Assembly: GCF_033568475.1 (NCBI RefSeq)
Contig: NC_133123.1
Location: 154,705,753-154,769,752 of the forward strand
Direction: 5' to 3'
Origin: Henckelia pumila
Taxonomy: Eukaryota; Streptophyta; Magnoliopsida; Lamiales; Gesneriaceae
Length of the DNA stretch: 64,000 bases
The position numbers were made by a program, and so were the translations under genes. This document shows, piece after piece, positions 32,095 to 43,193 of the stretch. Every line of letters starts with the position of its first letter. Within the stretch, counting starts at the first letter, position 1. Below the pieces are notes generated by a model. The model did not search any database. It was not told the origin of the DNA and saw only the letters and a program-made list of their open reading frames with translations.

Positions 32095-33196
32095 GATGAC
32101 AACCTCGTCATCATCTTCCTCACCAAGAACACCAATCAAGTTAGCAACTCCATTTGACAAAATAATGGATATGAATGAAAAATAATCAGTGGTCACAGCC
32201 AACACTGTTAACAAAAAAAAAGAAAAAAGAAAATAAAAAGAAAAGAAGAAAGAATCGGTGGTCACAGCCAACACCGAGAAAAATGAAAAAGAAGAAAGGA
32301 CGTTTAAAAGCGCCCTTGAAACAAGAGAAAGAAAGATGGTCAATCTGCGACCACAAAAACCAATTTTTGAAAAAATAAATTTTCCAGAAAAACTCAAAAA
32401 TGAATTCTTTGAAACACTAAACTATTTGAGAATAGCCAAACCATCTGCAGGATCTTGGCTACAAACTTGTGACACACAGAGCATATCAAGAGCAAGAACA
32501 CTACAAGGTGCTCCAGCGCATGAAGTCGCAAGATTCTTTTCAAATGGATTATTAAGCAGATTAGAAGTCAGTCCCAACAATCAAGACATAGAACTATTTC
32601 CATATCAACTGATAAATAGTATTATCCAGTTCAAGAAATCAGTATTCAAGGACGAACCAGTGTTAACATTAAGTATTCATTCAACCCTTCCAGATTGGGA
32701 AAATGACAAATTCTATCAGCCGATGATATACATTCAATGTCGAAAAAATAAAGACAAGTTTTTATTTGAAGGATCAAATGAAGAGAAACCAGTAATGAAT
32801 ATCTCAACACTTCCTGAGATAAGAATAAAGACATTGATTGACATGATCTCAAAGACGGAAAAGATTGATGGAAACTCAAAGGTTAAAATAAATTTTGCAA
32901 CCAGTAAAATTTTATTAACCACTGGACACAAGGAGACAATCCAAAAGAAAGAACAAGCCATGTTAGCTCAATTCAAAGCTCCAATCTATGAAGCAAGAGT
33001 TGACATGACTCGAGAAACCCAACAAATGTTATGTCAAAGACTAAGAACAATGATTTTCACTCACAAATGTGGGCATTGCCAACCCATTCAGACAGAAGAA
33101 GCATCTGTCAAAGAGGACAAACCAGCTGTCAAAGAAGACAAACCAATAAAGAAATGGTCCGAATGTACCAGTGATTCAGAAAGTGACACAATGTAA
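32095..33196 (+). pseudogene. Caulimovirid ORF VI-like (TAV candidate)
   Basis: The ORF after Pol and before the promoter is in the transactivator/inclusion-body position. The frame is open from 32258 to 33196 (Met 32335). An upstream start MTTSSSSSSPRTP at 32095 is separated by stops in an A-rich stretch, where a ~26-bp unit containing GTGGTCACAGCCAACAC is present twice (32190 and 32259). The body has FPEKLKNEFFETLNYL and SWLQTCDTQS, followed by a CGHCQP motif and an acidic, Ser-rich tail (SECTSDSESD). Identity rests mainly on position; sequence similarity to TAV was not verified. Confidence 0.5.
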
Positions 33197-33326
33197 AAAC
33201 AAATGAAATCGTGAACCACACCACATGTGAAAGACATCCACTCAGATGTAAAATGAGCTGTTTTCCATTATGTAGTATGGTCCCCCTCTTTCTTTATTTT
33301 TACTACTGTATGCGTTTCTCCACGCC

Positions 33327-33335
33327 TATAAAAGG
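33327..33335 (+). promoter_or_regulatory. Viral pregenomic RNA TATA box
   Basis: TATAAAAGG lies about 130 bp after the ORF VI-like stop, in the position of the 35S-type promoter, with a leader of ~1.1 kb before the movement protein. Confidence 0.7.
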
Positions 33336-33359
33336 AGATGTTTGTGTTGTAAATGAAAA

Positions 33360-34504
33360 AATGAAATTTGAGTATCTCTCTCTTCTCAAGTTTCTTATAG
33401 TCTGGTTCATACAAGACGTATGAAAACTATCAGAAACTAAGAAACATAAAATCAGAAACAAAAATAAGTCTTACGGCTAATAACTAAACAAGCAGGGCGT
33501 AAGGAGGATAAGGTTGGAAACCAACCATTGAAGATTCATGGTTAGAGTAAACCTGGAGATCCATAGAGCAAGTACTAGTTGATCAAGTGATCGTTAAGGG
33601 AAAACAAGGATTTGGCCTCTGCTCAAAACCAAGATTCATTCAAACAAGGTAACCTTCCTAAATCTCCTGCAGCCCTTAATTTAAAGAAATAGTCAAAATA
33701 CATTAATTATGTCATCATCCTTTATAAAAAATGGAAGATTGATAATAAAAAACTGGTTTGAAATAGAAGATGATCATGAATATGATACATTTCATGAATA
33801 TCATTTAAATACTTCTGATTTAACCATATTCGAATCAATTTATCAACTAAAATTTGTAATTATAACCTATGAATGGAACCAAACTAATCTGAAAACATTT
33901 ATCTGTTATAAATGAATCAGATATGTAAAGCCATGAATGAGAAAATTAATAAGAATTTGAAGAATTCCGCAACCTGGTATCAGAGCAGATTATTAATGTC
34001 TGGATTAACTTTAGATATTGAGATTAAAAATTTATTTGATAAAATAATCTTACTAAAAGATTTACGTCAAATAGATCAATTATAAAATAAAATAAAAGAT
34101 CTCCAAACCTTTTATTTCAAAAATCATAAAAAAGAACATTTTTCAAGCAACTGAAAAATGATAATTCAAATTTCTGAAAACGATGAAATTGAAGACATAA
34201 CAATATGTTATGAATAAAAATAAACTTTGTTATCGAAATCCGATTAACAAAAACAAAATAATAAAAGTAACAATTTTTACTAAATGAAAAATGTATGAAA
34301 ATACAAAAATGAATATCTTTAATTTTTATTCTCAAAATATAAATTTTGATATAGAAAATTGTGAAAACAATTTGAAACATCTTAAAAATTGTCAATCTTC
34401 AATTGATAGTTTCGAAGATTTTCAGAATTTATTAGAACAGATAGATTCAACAAAAGGGCTTTTAATAGCCTTAAGAAAATTAAGAAGTTCTATCATCTGT
34501 TAAA
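33360..34504 (+). other. Viral leader region with short ORFs
   Basis: Between TATA box and movement protein. Contains the primer binding site and short frames at 33709-33915 (68 codons, MSSSFIKNG) and 34291-34503 (70 codons, MYENTKMN...). The second ends two bases before the movement-protein ATG and could be a true small viral ORF. Caulimovirid leaders typically carry several short ORFs bypassed by ribosome shunting. Confidence 0.55.
33975..33986 (+). other. Viral primer binding site (tRNA-iMet)
   Basis: A perfect TGGTATCAGAGC in the leader, the conserved start point for minus-strand DNA synthesis in caulimovirids and zero of their map. Confidence 0.85.
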
Positions 34505-35446
34505 ATGACAGAAGTAACAATTCCAAATCAAAATAATCAGATTGATGAATCTGAAGAGAACCAAGAGTATAATTTGAATATTATATTTAATCAGAATAAG
34601 TTTGCTGAGATACAGAAAACAGGGTTTTCTAATTCAAAAACAAATCTAATAGACCAACCAGGAATATTAAGAAAGATTTCAAATTTTATTAATCATAGAA
34701 AAAATTTAATTTATTATTCGATTCGTACAAAAGAACGACCTTGTAAAATAAATAACGAATCAAGGTCTAATACTATGAAGTTATTAACAACTCAAGATAT
34801 TGATACCATCATGGCAAAAGCCAGTGAAAAAGAACGATCTGAACTGAAATATATTCACATTGGAGGAATCAAAATAATAGTATCAGCTCACTATCGAGAA
34901 GGAATAGATACACCAATTGAAATCACAGTTCGTGATAAAAGGATACGTAATCTTGAGGATTCTATCCTTGGAAAAATTGAAGGAAACTTATGTTACAAAA
35001 AGATGAAATTTTATATTTATCAACAATACAATATATCTCTTTTTGATAAAAACATAAATGACGTTTTAACATTAGATTATTACTTTTATATAAATAATCT
35101 TATGTTAACAGAAAATCATCCGATCAATATAAATTATGTTGTCGGTTTAGCAATAAGTAATAATTCTCAAACAGGAATAATTTCAACAAAACCAACTATT
35201 TCTGTTGAAAGAATATTTGAAAATATTACAAGAATTGAACACCCTCGAAAAGCATTTATTGAAGAAATAAATCCCTATAAAAGATGGAGTTCAGATGACC
35301 TCCAAATCACAAAACAGTCTGTACCAAGAAGATCATTATCATTTGCTAGAAATGATGAAGATATTCTTGAAAAGATTAGAACCATGAATCAAAATATTCT
35401 TAAAATTAAACAAGCTATTGTTAATGAATCAACCTCATTGCAATGA
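34505..35446 (+). CDS. Caulimovirid movement protein
   Basis: 313 codons, intact. The central part (about residues 95-230) has the 30K-superfamily pattern of caulimovirid movement proteins: YIHIGGIKIIVSAHYREG, TPIEITVRDKR and ILGKIEGNLCYKKMKF. The protein would form plasmodesmal tubules for cell-to-cell spread. The C-terminus is a coiled coil, consistent with the known MP/virion-associated-protein interaction. Its stop overlaps the next start codon (ATGA). That it remains open while Pol and CP are broken may be chance. Confidence 0.75.
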   Translation: MTEVTIPNQNNQIDESEENQEYNLNIIFNQNKFAEIQKTGFSNSKTNLIDQPGILRKISNFINHRKNLIYYSIRTKERPCKINNESRSNTMKLLTTQDIDTIMAKASEKERSELKYIHIGGIKIIVSAHYREGIDTPIEITVRDKRIRNLEDSILGKIEGNLCYKKMKFYIYQQYNISLFDKNINDVLTLDYYFYINNLMLTENHPININYVVGLAISNNSQTGIISTKPTISVERIFENITRIEHPRKAFIEEINPYKRWSSDDLQITKQSVPRRSLSFARNDEDILEKIRTMNQNILKIKQAIVNESTSLQ

Positions 35447-35685
35447 CGTCCTTAATAAAATTAAAAAAAGATCTAGGAGATTTAGAAAATAATATCAATA
35501 AGATCAATCTATCAATACAAGAATTAGAGAAAAATTTCAAAGAATATATTGATTTAGCAACGACTAGATTAATAATTGAACAGGAAAGACATAGTAATGA
35601 AATATTAAACTATCTTAAAGAAGTTCTTCCAATAGATAAAGGAAAAAAGAAAATGGAAGAAGAACCACCATTCAAAATCGAATAA
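35443..35685 (+). CDS. Small coiled-coil viral ORF (VAP-like)
   Basis: 80 codons starting within the MP stop (4-nt overlap). Heptad-like pattern (LGDLENNINKINLSIQELEK) and a basic C-terminus (DKGKKKMEEE) suggest an oligomerising, nucleic-acid-binding protein like the virion-associated protein. Position after MP and before CP agrees. Confidence 0.6.
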   Translation: MTSLIKLKKDLGDLENNINKINLSIQELEKNFKEYIDLATTRLIIEQERHSNEILNYLKEVLPIDKGKKKMEEEPPFKIE

Positions 35686-35707
35686 TGGTATAGAAATCCC
35701 CTTAGTT

Positions 35708-37104
35708 ATGACAAACATAAGTATGAAGATGTTTAGTGAAACCGACTCATCTGATTTTGAACAAATAGGAGTAAATACAGAAGAATTATATCATTCACAT
35801 CAGGACTCAGAACAATACAGAGATATGGATATTTCAGAATCAGAATCTGAAGATGATTCTAGACCACAATTAAATCTACGAACGAATGTAGAAGGTAGTG
35901 GTGGAAGAGATGATGAAGAATTTAAATATAACAGAGACCAATACTCTGGATCTTATAAAGATGTTAGAGATATTCTTAGAGAATCAAAAACATCAGGATT
36001 TGTGAAACATAATATCTTAGATTTAGGTTGTTTAACAACCAAAGAAAGAAAATCAAAGATAGATCATTGGGCAAATGAACTATCAGTGCAAATTCAATTA
36101 ACACCATTATTAGACAAAAGTGAGAATATTCAAGTTTTAACTCATGGGATGATAAAAATGACACTGGTAGGATCAGTAAGAACTTGGGCTGAAAACCTAA
36201 TAATTACTAATCTACCACAAGAAATGACAGGACATCGATATTTCGAACTATTTGTTGATGCCTTGTACCAATAATTTTTAGGAGTTTCTAATAATGACGC
36301 TAATTTAGTAGCCAAAAATATATAACAAAATAGAGCAATTTTTATTCTGGATAATATAAAATTATGTAATCTATGTTATCTAGAAGAATTTATATGTGAT
36401 TATGAAACAAACTATTATCAGTTAATAGATGCTGATAAAAAAGAGCATTATAAATTAAGTATTTTTAATAAAATACCTAATATACCAATAAATAGTAAAG
36501 ATGAATTCTTAACTAGTGCTTATGCCAAAACACTAGGAGGAGCTATTAAATTTATTAAAGACGTTATAACAAAAAAATGTCATGAAGTAACATTAAATAA
36601 AAGAATATCCAAATCTTACAAACAAAACAATAAACTTTGTTGTGACAAAATGAAATTCACAGTAAAAGAATACGGTTGTAAAACAAACATTTCACACAAA
36701 CATTTAAAACGATAGAAACATAATAAATTAAATAAACCTTATAAATATTTTAATAGAAAATTTATTCCCTATAAGAAAAAGAAATTTAGAAGGAATTTCT
36801 TCAGCCTTATAAAGAAAATTTTATAAAAAATTTGATAATTAAAAACCACCTTGCCCAAAAGGTAAAGGAAAAAAATGCACATGTTGGTTGTGCAATGAAG
36901 AAGGTCATTATGCAAATGAATGTCCAAAACGAAACAAAAAAAAAAGTTAAACTTCTTGAAGAAATATATACTATTGGATTCTATCCAGTAGAAACAATTT
37001 AATTTTTATTCGACGATAAAAATATTTATTATCTTGATGAATCAAGTAAATCAGATTTTGAATCCGATTCCACATTTGATAATTCAAGAAATAATAATGA
37101 TTAA
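35708..37104 (+). pseudogene. Caulimovirid coat protein, broken
   Basis: The open part is 35708-36274 with an acidic Ser/Asp/Glu N-terminus (SESESEDDSRP). The frame stops with TAA at 36272-36274 but similarity continues past it, with further stops around 36322 and 36712 and shifts near 36820. A Lys/Arg-rich tract (near 36755-36800) precedes a CX2CX4HX4C zinc knuckle ([14 protein letters not shown], about 36882-36923), and an acidic tail follows. This basic-knuckle-acidic order is typical of caulimovirid coat proteins. Confidence 0.8.
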
Positions 37105-37110
37105 AATAAA

Positions 37111-38362
37111 GACAAGGGCATTTTCGAAAAGACAAATATAGGTAGTAAATTGAAACTTATGTTTGATTTAGAAAGTTATCTACAAGTTGCCCTTCTTTTA
37201 ATGTGGTGTAAAAGTTATAACTAGATGAGTGTAAAAGTTATAACTAGATGATTTTGCAGGTCAATTTTATGAGATTGAGTTTTTTTTTAAAAAAAAATCT
37301 AATTCGAAACATAAAAATATGTAAATATTATTATATTCATTATAAATATGAGTCAGATTTACCCACGTCACCGAGAACTTTTGATTTAAAAATATATTTG
37401 AAAATGAGTGGTGTAATTATATTTGAAAAATGTGTATTTAAAAATATATATATTAAGATGTGAATCATGTGATGATGTATAATGTATTTGTTATTTTAAT
37501 CAGGACAAAAAAAATTCAATTAATTAATTTATTCAGTTTTGAGTTTTGGCCCATCAAATTTTTAAAGTTTGATTTTATTGTACTAAATTCGAATATTTTA
37601 GTTTAATTGTTAACTTAACCTAACTTAATATTCGAAAAATCAGTTTTACGCGATGTCGCATCAACATTTTTCATTAAACACAAGCAATTGGATAGTTGAA
37701 TACTCCAATGTTCATATAGTGTTTGCAAATACTTTGAAAAAATGACAATTGACTTTTCTTTCATAATGTTGCACATCTTATTTTGAGGAAAATTTGAGGA
37801 TCATTTTTAAGCATTCGCAAACATGCACCATCTTAATCCATGACTGGAAATTTTAAGATTAGGTGGGGTGTGTGAGCATATGACGTCGTGTAGTTGTATG
37901 TGTAAGCATCATAATTTCTCAGAGACTAAAACCTCTATTATTTATGGTCAACTTATTTTATTTCAGTAAAACAATACACACATTTAATTAAGATCTCAAA
38001 TTCTATGCAACTTCCCAATGTGACGCGGAAAAAATAATGATGATAATAAAAAATTAACGAATTTGTGGAAGACATAATAAATAATAAAAATAATGTTCAC
38101 TCGAAAACGAATATCTATACATACGATAAATTCGACCTTACAATAAGAGTTATAAATTATAATAGATAAAATAAACACACGATAAATTCAACCTCATAGT
38201 AAGAGTTTTAATAGATAAAATTACCCATATCGTAGGATCGAATTTTCCTTATAAACATACAAAATAGAAATTATTGTATTTAGAAAATAATACAAATTAT
38301 TGTGATAGCAACAAATAATGGACCTACTGCATGTTAGCTACTGTTTGTTTCCTTGCAATAAA
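37111..38362. other. AT-rich flank of the viral insert
   Basis: No gene seen. A 22-bp unit GTAAAAGTTATAACTAGATG is present twice at about 37207-37250, immediately beyond the virus-like sequence, and could mark the junction. Confidence 0.5.
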
Positions 38363-38597
38363 TAATCAATTATTATAAGTTTAAATTGCTCAAAAATTTC
38401 TAATGCAAATATGTTTTGCTCTGCACCCCCTAGCCACTTTTTTGTACCACATTTTTTGTTAATTTGTATCACATCTTGTATGGTTTTGTACCACATATTA
38501 TATTATTTTGTATCACATTTTATAACTAGGGATCCCAAAGCAAAACATATTTACATTTGGGGATTTTTGAGCAAATTGCCCTTACTATAATTGATGC
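38363..38597. mobile_element. Hairpin MITE-like element
   Basis: Terminal inverted repeats of about 55 bp: left ATCAATTATTATAAG then TTGCTCAAAAAT and AAATATGTTTTGCT, mirrored on the right as AGCAAAACATATTTAC, ATTTTTGAGCAA and CTTACTATAATTGAT. The centre holds four copies of TTTGTAYCACAT at roughly 25-35-bp spacing. No coding frame. Confidence 0.65.
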
Positions 38598-39259
38598 TTT
38601 TTATTTTTTTAATTTTTAATTTTTTGTTTTGTGGAGTGGTTGAGTGGCTCCACTGAGTTGGCCTACTCTTTGGACTTTATCATTTTTTCCCCTCGATTTC
38701 TACAGGTAGTTTCGACTTTTGAGTGATCTTTCGTGACATGGTTTTAAAAATTTACATGAAATTTATATGCATTATGTTTATCGATTCGTTCTATATTTTT
38801 AATAAAAAAATAAAATAAAATTGGATAATTGTTTTCATGAGTAGAGTTAAATGAGATCATATCCATCTTACAAAATATATAATTTTTTACAATTATTTTC
38901 ATCACATGCACATAAATTTATATGAATTAAATCCATCAATGTGTCGATTTTATCTATATTATTAGTAAAGAAATATTTGACATAAAAATTAATTGTTTTC
39001 ATGAGTAAAGTTAAATAAGATATATATCTTATAAAATTAACTTATTAGATTATCACATTTAATTTTTTACAATTATTTTCATCTCTTAATTTCAAGCAAG
39101 ATAATGACTGCTACGACTTATTATATATTACTTTAATGTAGTCACGAGTATTTTCTAAAATGTTGCATCGATCAGTCCTAGCTGGATGGATTATTGTTGA
39201 TTTATTTCATATTATTCATTATTATTTCTTCATCAATATCATTATAATTTTTTGTAAAT

Positions 39260-40311
39260 AATAGTAATCTATTTTATTATATAATAGATGAGTATATTAT
39301 AATTACCTTTGTGAACACTAAATATCTTATTTGAAAATATAGTCAAAATGGTTCTGTAAGTTTGCCCATTTTGTGTTTTGATTCTGTAAGTATTTAATTT
39401 TGGATTTTGGTCCTATAAGTTAAGTTATAATTGGTTTTTAGTCCTTTTTTCATAGAGTGTTGACGTGACATCAGAAAATGCTGACGTAACAGCTAAAAAT
39501 GCTTAAGTGACATTGAGAAACGATGAGGTGTCTCTTGTGGTATCAACAATTAAATGTTATGTTTTCAAAATCAGACTGTACTGACTGGTTTAACCGGTTC
39601 GATCCGAAATCGGTCACTGATTTGATCCGAAACACTCCCAAAAATCGTTTTAATGATTGAATAGGCAGAACTGGTCAAAAACCGAAAAATTGGTTTTTTG
39701 ATTTTTTTGGAAAAATTAGTTTTTTATTTTTTAAAACCTTAATTTAATATTTTATTATATATATACATGATTATTTAAAATATTTTCTTCTTTACAAATA
39801 TTATTTATAAATATTAAAGTTTATAATTTTTTTGGAATATATTTAGATAGTTAATTAGTTTTCAAACTACGATAAATATATATATTTTTATATTTATATA
39901 AATTTTTTAGGTTTTTATAATTTAAAATATATTATTACTTATATTATATAAACGATTTTCCAATCCGACTGTCTGGTTAAAACATTCCAATCAGTTGGAT
40001 CGTTTTTTTAAGTTAGATCGTTTTAATCATCGGTTCGGTTATAAATTAAAAAATTTTGCTAAAATAAAAAAGGACTAAAAACCAAAATATAACTAAACTT
40101 ACAAGACCAAAACCCAAAATTAAATACTTACAGGACCAAATCACAAAACAGGCAAACTTAAAAGACTATTTTGGCTATTATCCCTATCTTATTTCATACA
40201 CTTTCATTCATTATCCCACTAAAAACCTTTTACACACTCCATATTTTGCTTTAAAAAATCACACATAAAAAAAACTTTATTTTAAACACGCAGACGTGTG
40301 CATCCACTAGT
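39260..40311 (+). mobile_element. Possible short Helitron, split by the Mutator-type element
   Basis: If the 852-bp insert is removed, the remaining ~200 bp begins TCTATTTTATTATATAATAG. It ends with a short hairpin (ACACG-CAGA-CGTGT, 40286-40299), then GCATCCACTAGT, the hairpin-plus-CTAG end typical of Helitrons. Part of the body matches the fragment at 8564-8742. Confidence 0.35.
39333..40184. mobile_element. Mutator-type non-autonomous DNA transposon
   Basis: 852 bp flanked by a perfect 10-bp direct repeat TATCTTATTT (39323-39332 and 40185-40194). The ends are inverted repeats of ~110 bp: left GAAAATATAGTCAAAATGGT, right complement GGGATAATAGCCAAAATAGT, continuing through AAGTATTTAATTTTGG and GGTTTTTAGTCCTTTTTT on both arms. 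Long TIRs plus a 9-10-bp duplication are Mutator-like. There is no transposase. The interior contains a TTTAACCGGTTCGATCC-type palindromic, AT-rich segment. Confidence 0.85.
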
Positions 40312-40563
40312 AGTTTAGTAGTATTAAAATATTAAAACAATATAAGGAGCTAGGATTTGAAAACCCGACCCTTGAATAATTAAAATTGATTATTGCAAAT
40401 ACACGATACGTGTATATGATGTATTGTATTATTTAAATATATATTTTTTATTACCAAACAATTTTTTTTATAATTTTTTAAAATTTATTGTTGAGGATCG
40501 GGTATGTGTAGGAGAGCGATACATACTCTTTTAGAATTTTACTTTAAAAGCGATTTGTTGAGT
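40312..40563. other. Short AT-rich spacer
   Basis: No gene or repeat recognised between the Helitron-like end and the chromovirus. Confidence 0.6.
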
Positions 40564-40568
40564 GATTG

Positions 40569-42121
40569 TGTAGTAACCCGGACTTTATTTTAAGATAATG
40601 ATATGTTAAACATGATTAAGGGTTGATAATTAACCAATTCCAGGGCTTAATCAGACTTCAAAATTACCAGATGGATCGCTACATATAAAGGTAGTAGCCA
40701 AGTTTCACTTTCCGTGCTATGATATGTCATATAATTTTAAAAGTGGCAAAACATGATTAAGGAGTCCTTATTTGGTAAAAATAAGTGGAAAATCAGCTCC
40801 GAAAGGTCCGAAAATGGTAGAAAGGGTCCCGGGGGTCTCGGACAGTTCGGAGACACCGAAATAAGTTCGGACCATCCGAACTCAAAGACCAAGTTCGGAC
40901 CATCCGAACCCAGCACTTAGGAGGCTCCGAACTCAGCCAGTTCGGTGGCTCCGAACTCACCCAGACAGCAATGCTAGATGACTAATCCGCGATTTTCGAC
41001 AAGTGTCGGGCATGCGGTTCGGAGGGCCCGAACCCCAGTTCGGAGGCTCCGAACTCCGGCATATTTTGCCTATAAATAGGGCCATTCGGACGAGAAATTA
41101 GATATAAATCAAGTATTTCGAGTGTTCAGTTATATAGTGTGAGTTATACACTTGAGGGCTCTATCGGTTATAATAGAGGTTCTGGAATAACCAAGGAGTG
41201 GTTATAGTCATCCGGGACTAGCGACTCCAAAGGGCAATCTACGGACGAAGGTATGGTCCGGGAATCTATTTAAGTTTTGGGAGTATTTATTAGCTTAGTT
41301 AAGACTTATAGAATTTATGTAGTGATATGATGAACTTTTGAATATAGGCTTGGAACCTAGGATCCTACTATACTTAAACTAGCCTAGATGTACGTACACA
41401 TTGACTGAGATTGCCAGCGAGTATACATGTTTATATGTTGCATTTATTTGGCATTATTATATGGCATGATATATGATTTACCGCTTTCTATATTCATATA
41501 TCATGTGCATATACACGTTGAGCCTATACCTTGTTATACCTGACTATAGAGCCGCTCAGCTCTATACTCGATAGTCTGTCACTGAGAGTACCGCGACGGC
41601 GGGGGCATTTATGTCTGTCTACTCTGGTGTACTAGACGAGTGTGGTTGCACCCAGAGGTTGATCCGTGCGGTGGCAGCACTCATGTGGCGCCGGTACTGA
41701 GCATGACTTTTCAGATGACCCTTTATCAGTCATCATGTTGCATGCATTATATACATATGTTTACTCATGTTTATGTACTCGGCGTTAGCGCTCACGTCCT
41801 AGTTGTTATCTTGGACACCCTATTCCATGGGGCAGGTCGCAGGATGGACGGAGCTGATGGTTCAAGGCAGGATTAGGGAGCAGGCCTTGAGGAGTTAATT
41901 ATACAACATGATTCGATATAGCTGTATAATGTTTACTTTTAAGTATTTTGATATGGTTGTATCACTACTGATAAATAAGCTTGACACTTTTATACTAAGC
42001 TGATATGTAATTTATGGTTATGTTTCCGCACGTTTTACTATGTTAAGTTATTTTGTTGTATTAAGTTTAATGCATGCTATTAGTTGCCAGTTAGTAGGTG
42101 ATACCATGCAGGGTCACTACA
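40569..42121 (+). repeat. 5' LTR of chromovirus
   Basis: 1,553 bp; longer than the 3' LTR mainly because of an extra ~35 bp in the palindrome array near 40910-40945. TATAAATA box at 41071. A 78-codon frame at 41640-41876 is conserved in both LTRs but looks like chance. Confidence 0.93.
40842..41055. repeat. Array of GTTCGG/CCGAAC palindromes upstream of LTR TATA box
   Basis: Six palindromes of the form AGTTCGG-N5-7-CCGAACT at 40843, 40864, 40892, 40939, 41017 and 41037, ending 16 bp before TATAAATA. The 3' LTR has the same array, one unit shorter (47060-47253). Repeated dyads just upstream of a core promoter look like binding sites for a dimeric factor. Confidence 0.75.
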
Positions 42122-42231
42122 TTTTTGGTATCAGAGAATGCTTAGATTTTGGGATTAGTACTTGAGATTTAAAATTAGTTTTGAGTAATTCTTGCGCATT
42201 TGGGATTTTAATGTGCAATTCTTTTCAGGAT

Positions 42232-43193
42232 ATGGCTGACGAGAGTCACGGTAGTGTTGGACAGGGAAGTGGTCATCATCATCGTCATCACCGCCATCAT
42301 GATGATCAACATCGTCATCATGAGGGTAGACGTCGCTACTCTATTAATAAATTCATGCAAGTAGGACCGAAACCTTTGGTGGGAGGCGAGAATCCTGAAC
42401 AAGCAAGAAGTTGGATGTCTAAACTCGAGAGTACTTTTCGTGCTTTTGATTGGGATCAGAAATTGGAAGTTCTAGAATTTGTTCTAGAGGATCGAGCACG
42501 TTTTTGGTGGGATGCCAAAGCTGCTCAGGCACGTACTGAGAGAGGACAGGTGACTTGGGGAGATTTCTGTCAGCAGTTCCAGAAACTGTATTTTCCTCCA
42601 GCTGTTTGCCAAGCACGATTGATGAGTTGCTTACTTTGAGGCAAGGATCAATGACTATTGATCAATATCAGCAACGATTTCTTGATCTGCTACCTTTCAG
42701 TCCTCATATTAATGAGAGTGATGCATCGAAGTATGATCTCTTTCTACAAGGTCTGAACCAAGATATATACTCACAGGTTGTTGTCTGTGATGACCCAGTA
42801 TCTTATGAGACTTTGGTGAACCGTTGCCGTCTTGTGGAGACCAGCAATAGGCGGGTACAGTTGATGATGCCAGCATAGCCTAGTGAATCTTTTGAGCCTC
42901 GAGCTCAATCTGTTGTGCAATCTGGACCTACGTCTTCTTCTACTCCTACTACTTCATCTGGATCTCGTGGTTCACGAGGTATGTTCCATTTTGGGAAGAA
43001 GAAGAAGAAGGAGGAGTTTTGTAGTCACTGTGGAGGGAAGCATCCTGCAACTTCATGTCGGAGAGCTACTGGTGCTTGTTATATTTGCGGTCAGCAGGAA
43101 CATCTGCGGAGAGATTGTCCTCAGCGCATGGGTTCTGCTAGTGGATCGGGATCACAGGTTGGATTTCAGGCATCTACTTTTCCACGACAGTAG
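42232..43193 (+). pseudogene. Chromovirus gag remnant
   Basis: Starts MADESHGS at 42232 with a His-rich stretch (HHHRHHRHH), then the gag core (WMSKLESTFRAF, ARFWWDAKAA). A ~1-nt loss near 42619 shifts the frame, and the core continues from ~42620 (IDELLTLRQGSMTIDQYQQRF). TAG at 42876 and TAG at 43191 interrupt. Two zinc-finger-like clusters are seen near 43019-43112, CSHCGGKHPATSC and CYICGQQEHLRRDC (CX2CX4HX4C). Confidence 0.85.

Larger units (their letters stand above)
29640..37110 (+). mobile_element. Endogenous caulimovirid, one permuted genome
   Basis: About 7.5 kb on one strand carries polymerase, transactivator-like ORF, promoter and leader with tRNA-Met primer site, movement protein, a small coiled-coil ORF and coat protein. 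In free caulimovirids the circular order is leader, MP, small ORFs, CP, Pol, TAV. Here the circle is opened between CP and Pol, so the copy is permuted yet close to full length (free genomes are roughly 7-8 kb). Separate MP, coiled-coil and CP ORFs fit Caulimovirus/Soymovirus-like organisation more than badnaviruses; the genus is not certain. Pol and CP carry several stops, so it is not functional as it stands. Ends are approximate; no LTR or target duplication is seen, as expected for passive integration. Confidence 0.85.

Noticed and set aside
34117-34395. 92-codon minus-strand ORF in the viral leader
   Set aside because: AT-rich, Phe/Ile-heavy chance frame opposite the viral strand.
41640-41876. 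78-codon ORF repeated at 47837-48073
   Set aside because: It is the same LTR sequence twice; conservation reflects LTR homology, not a gene.
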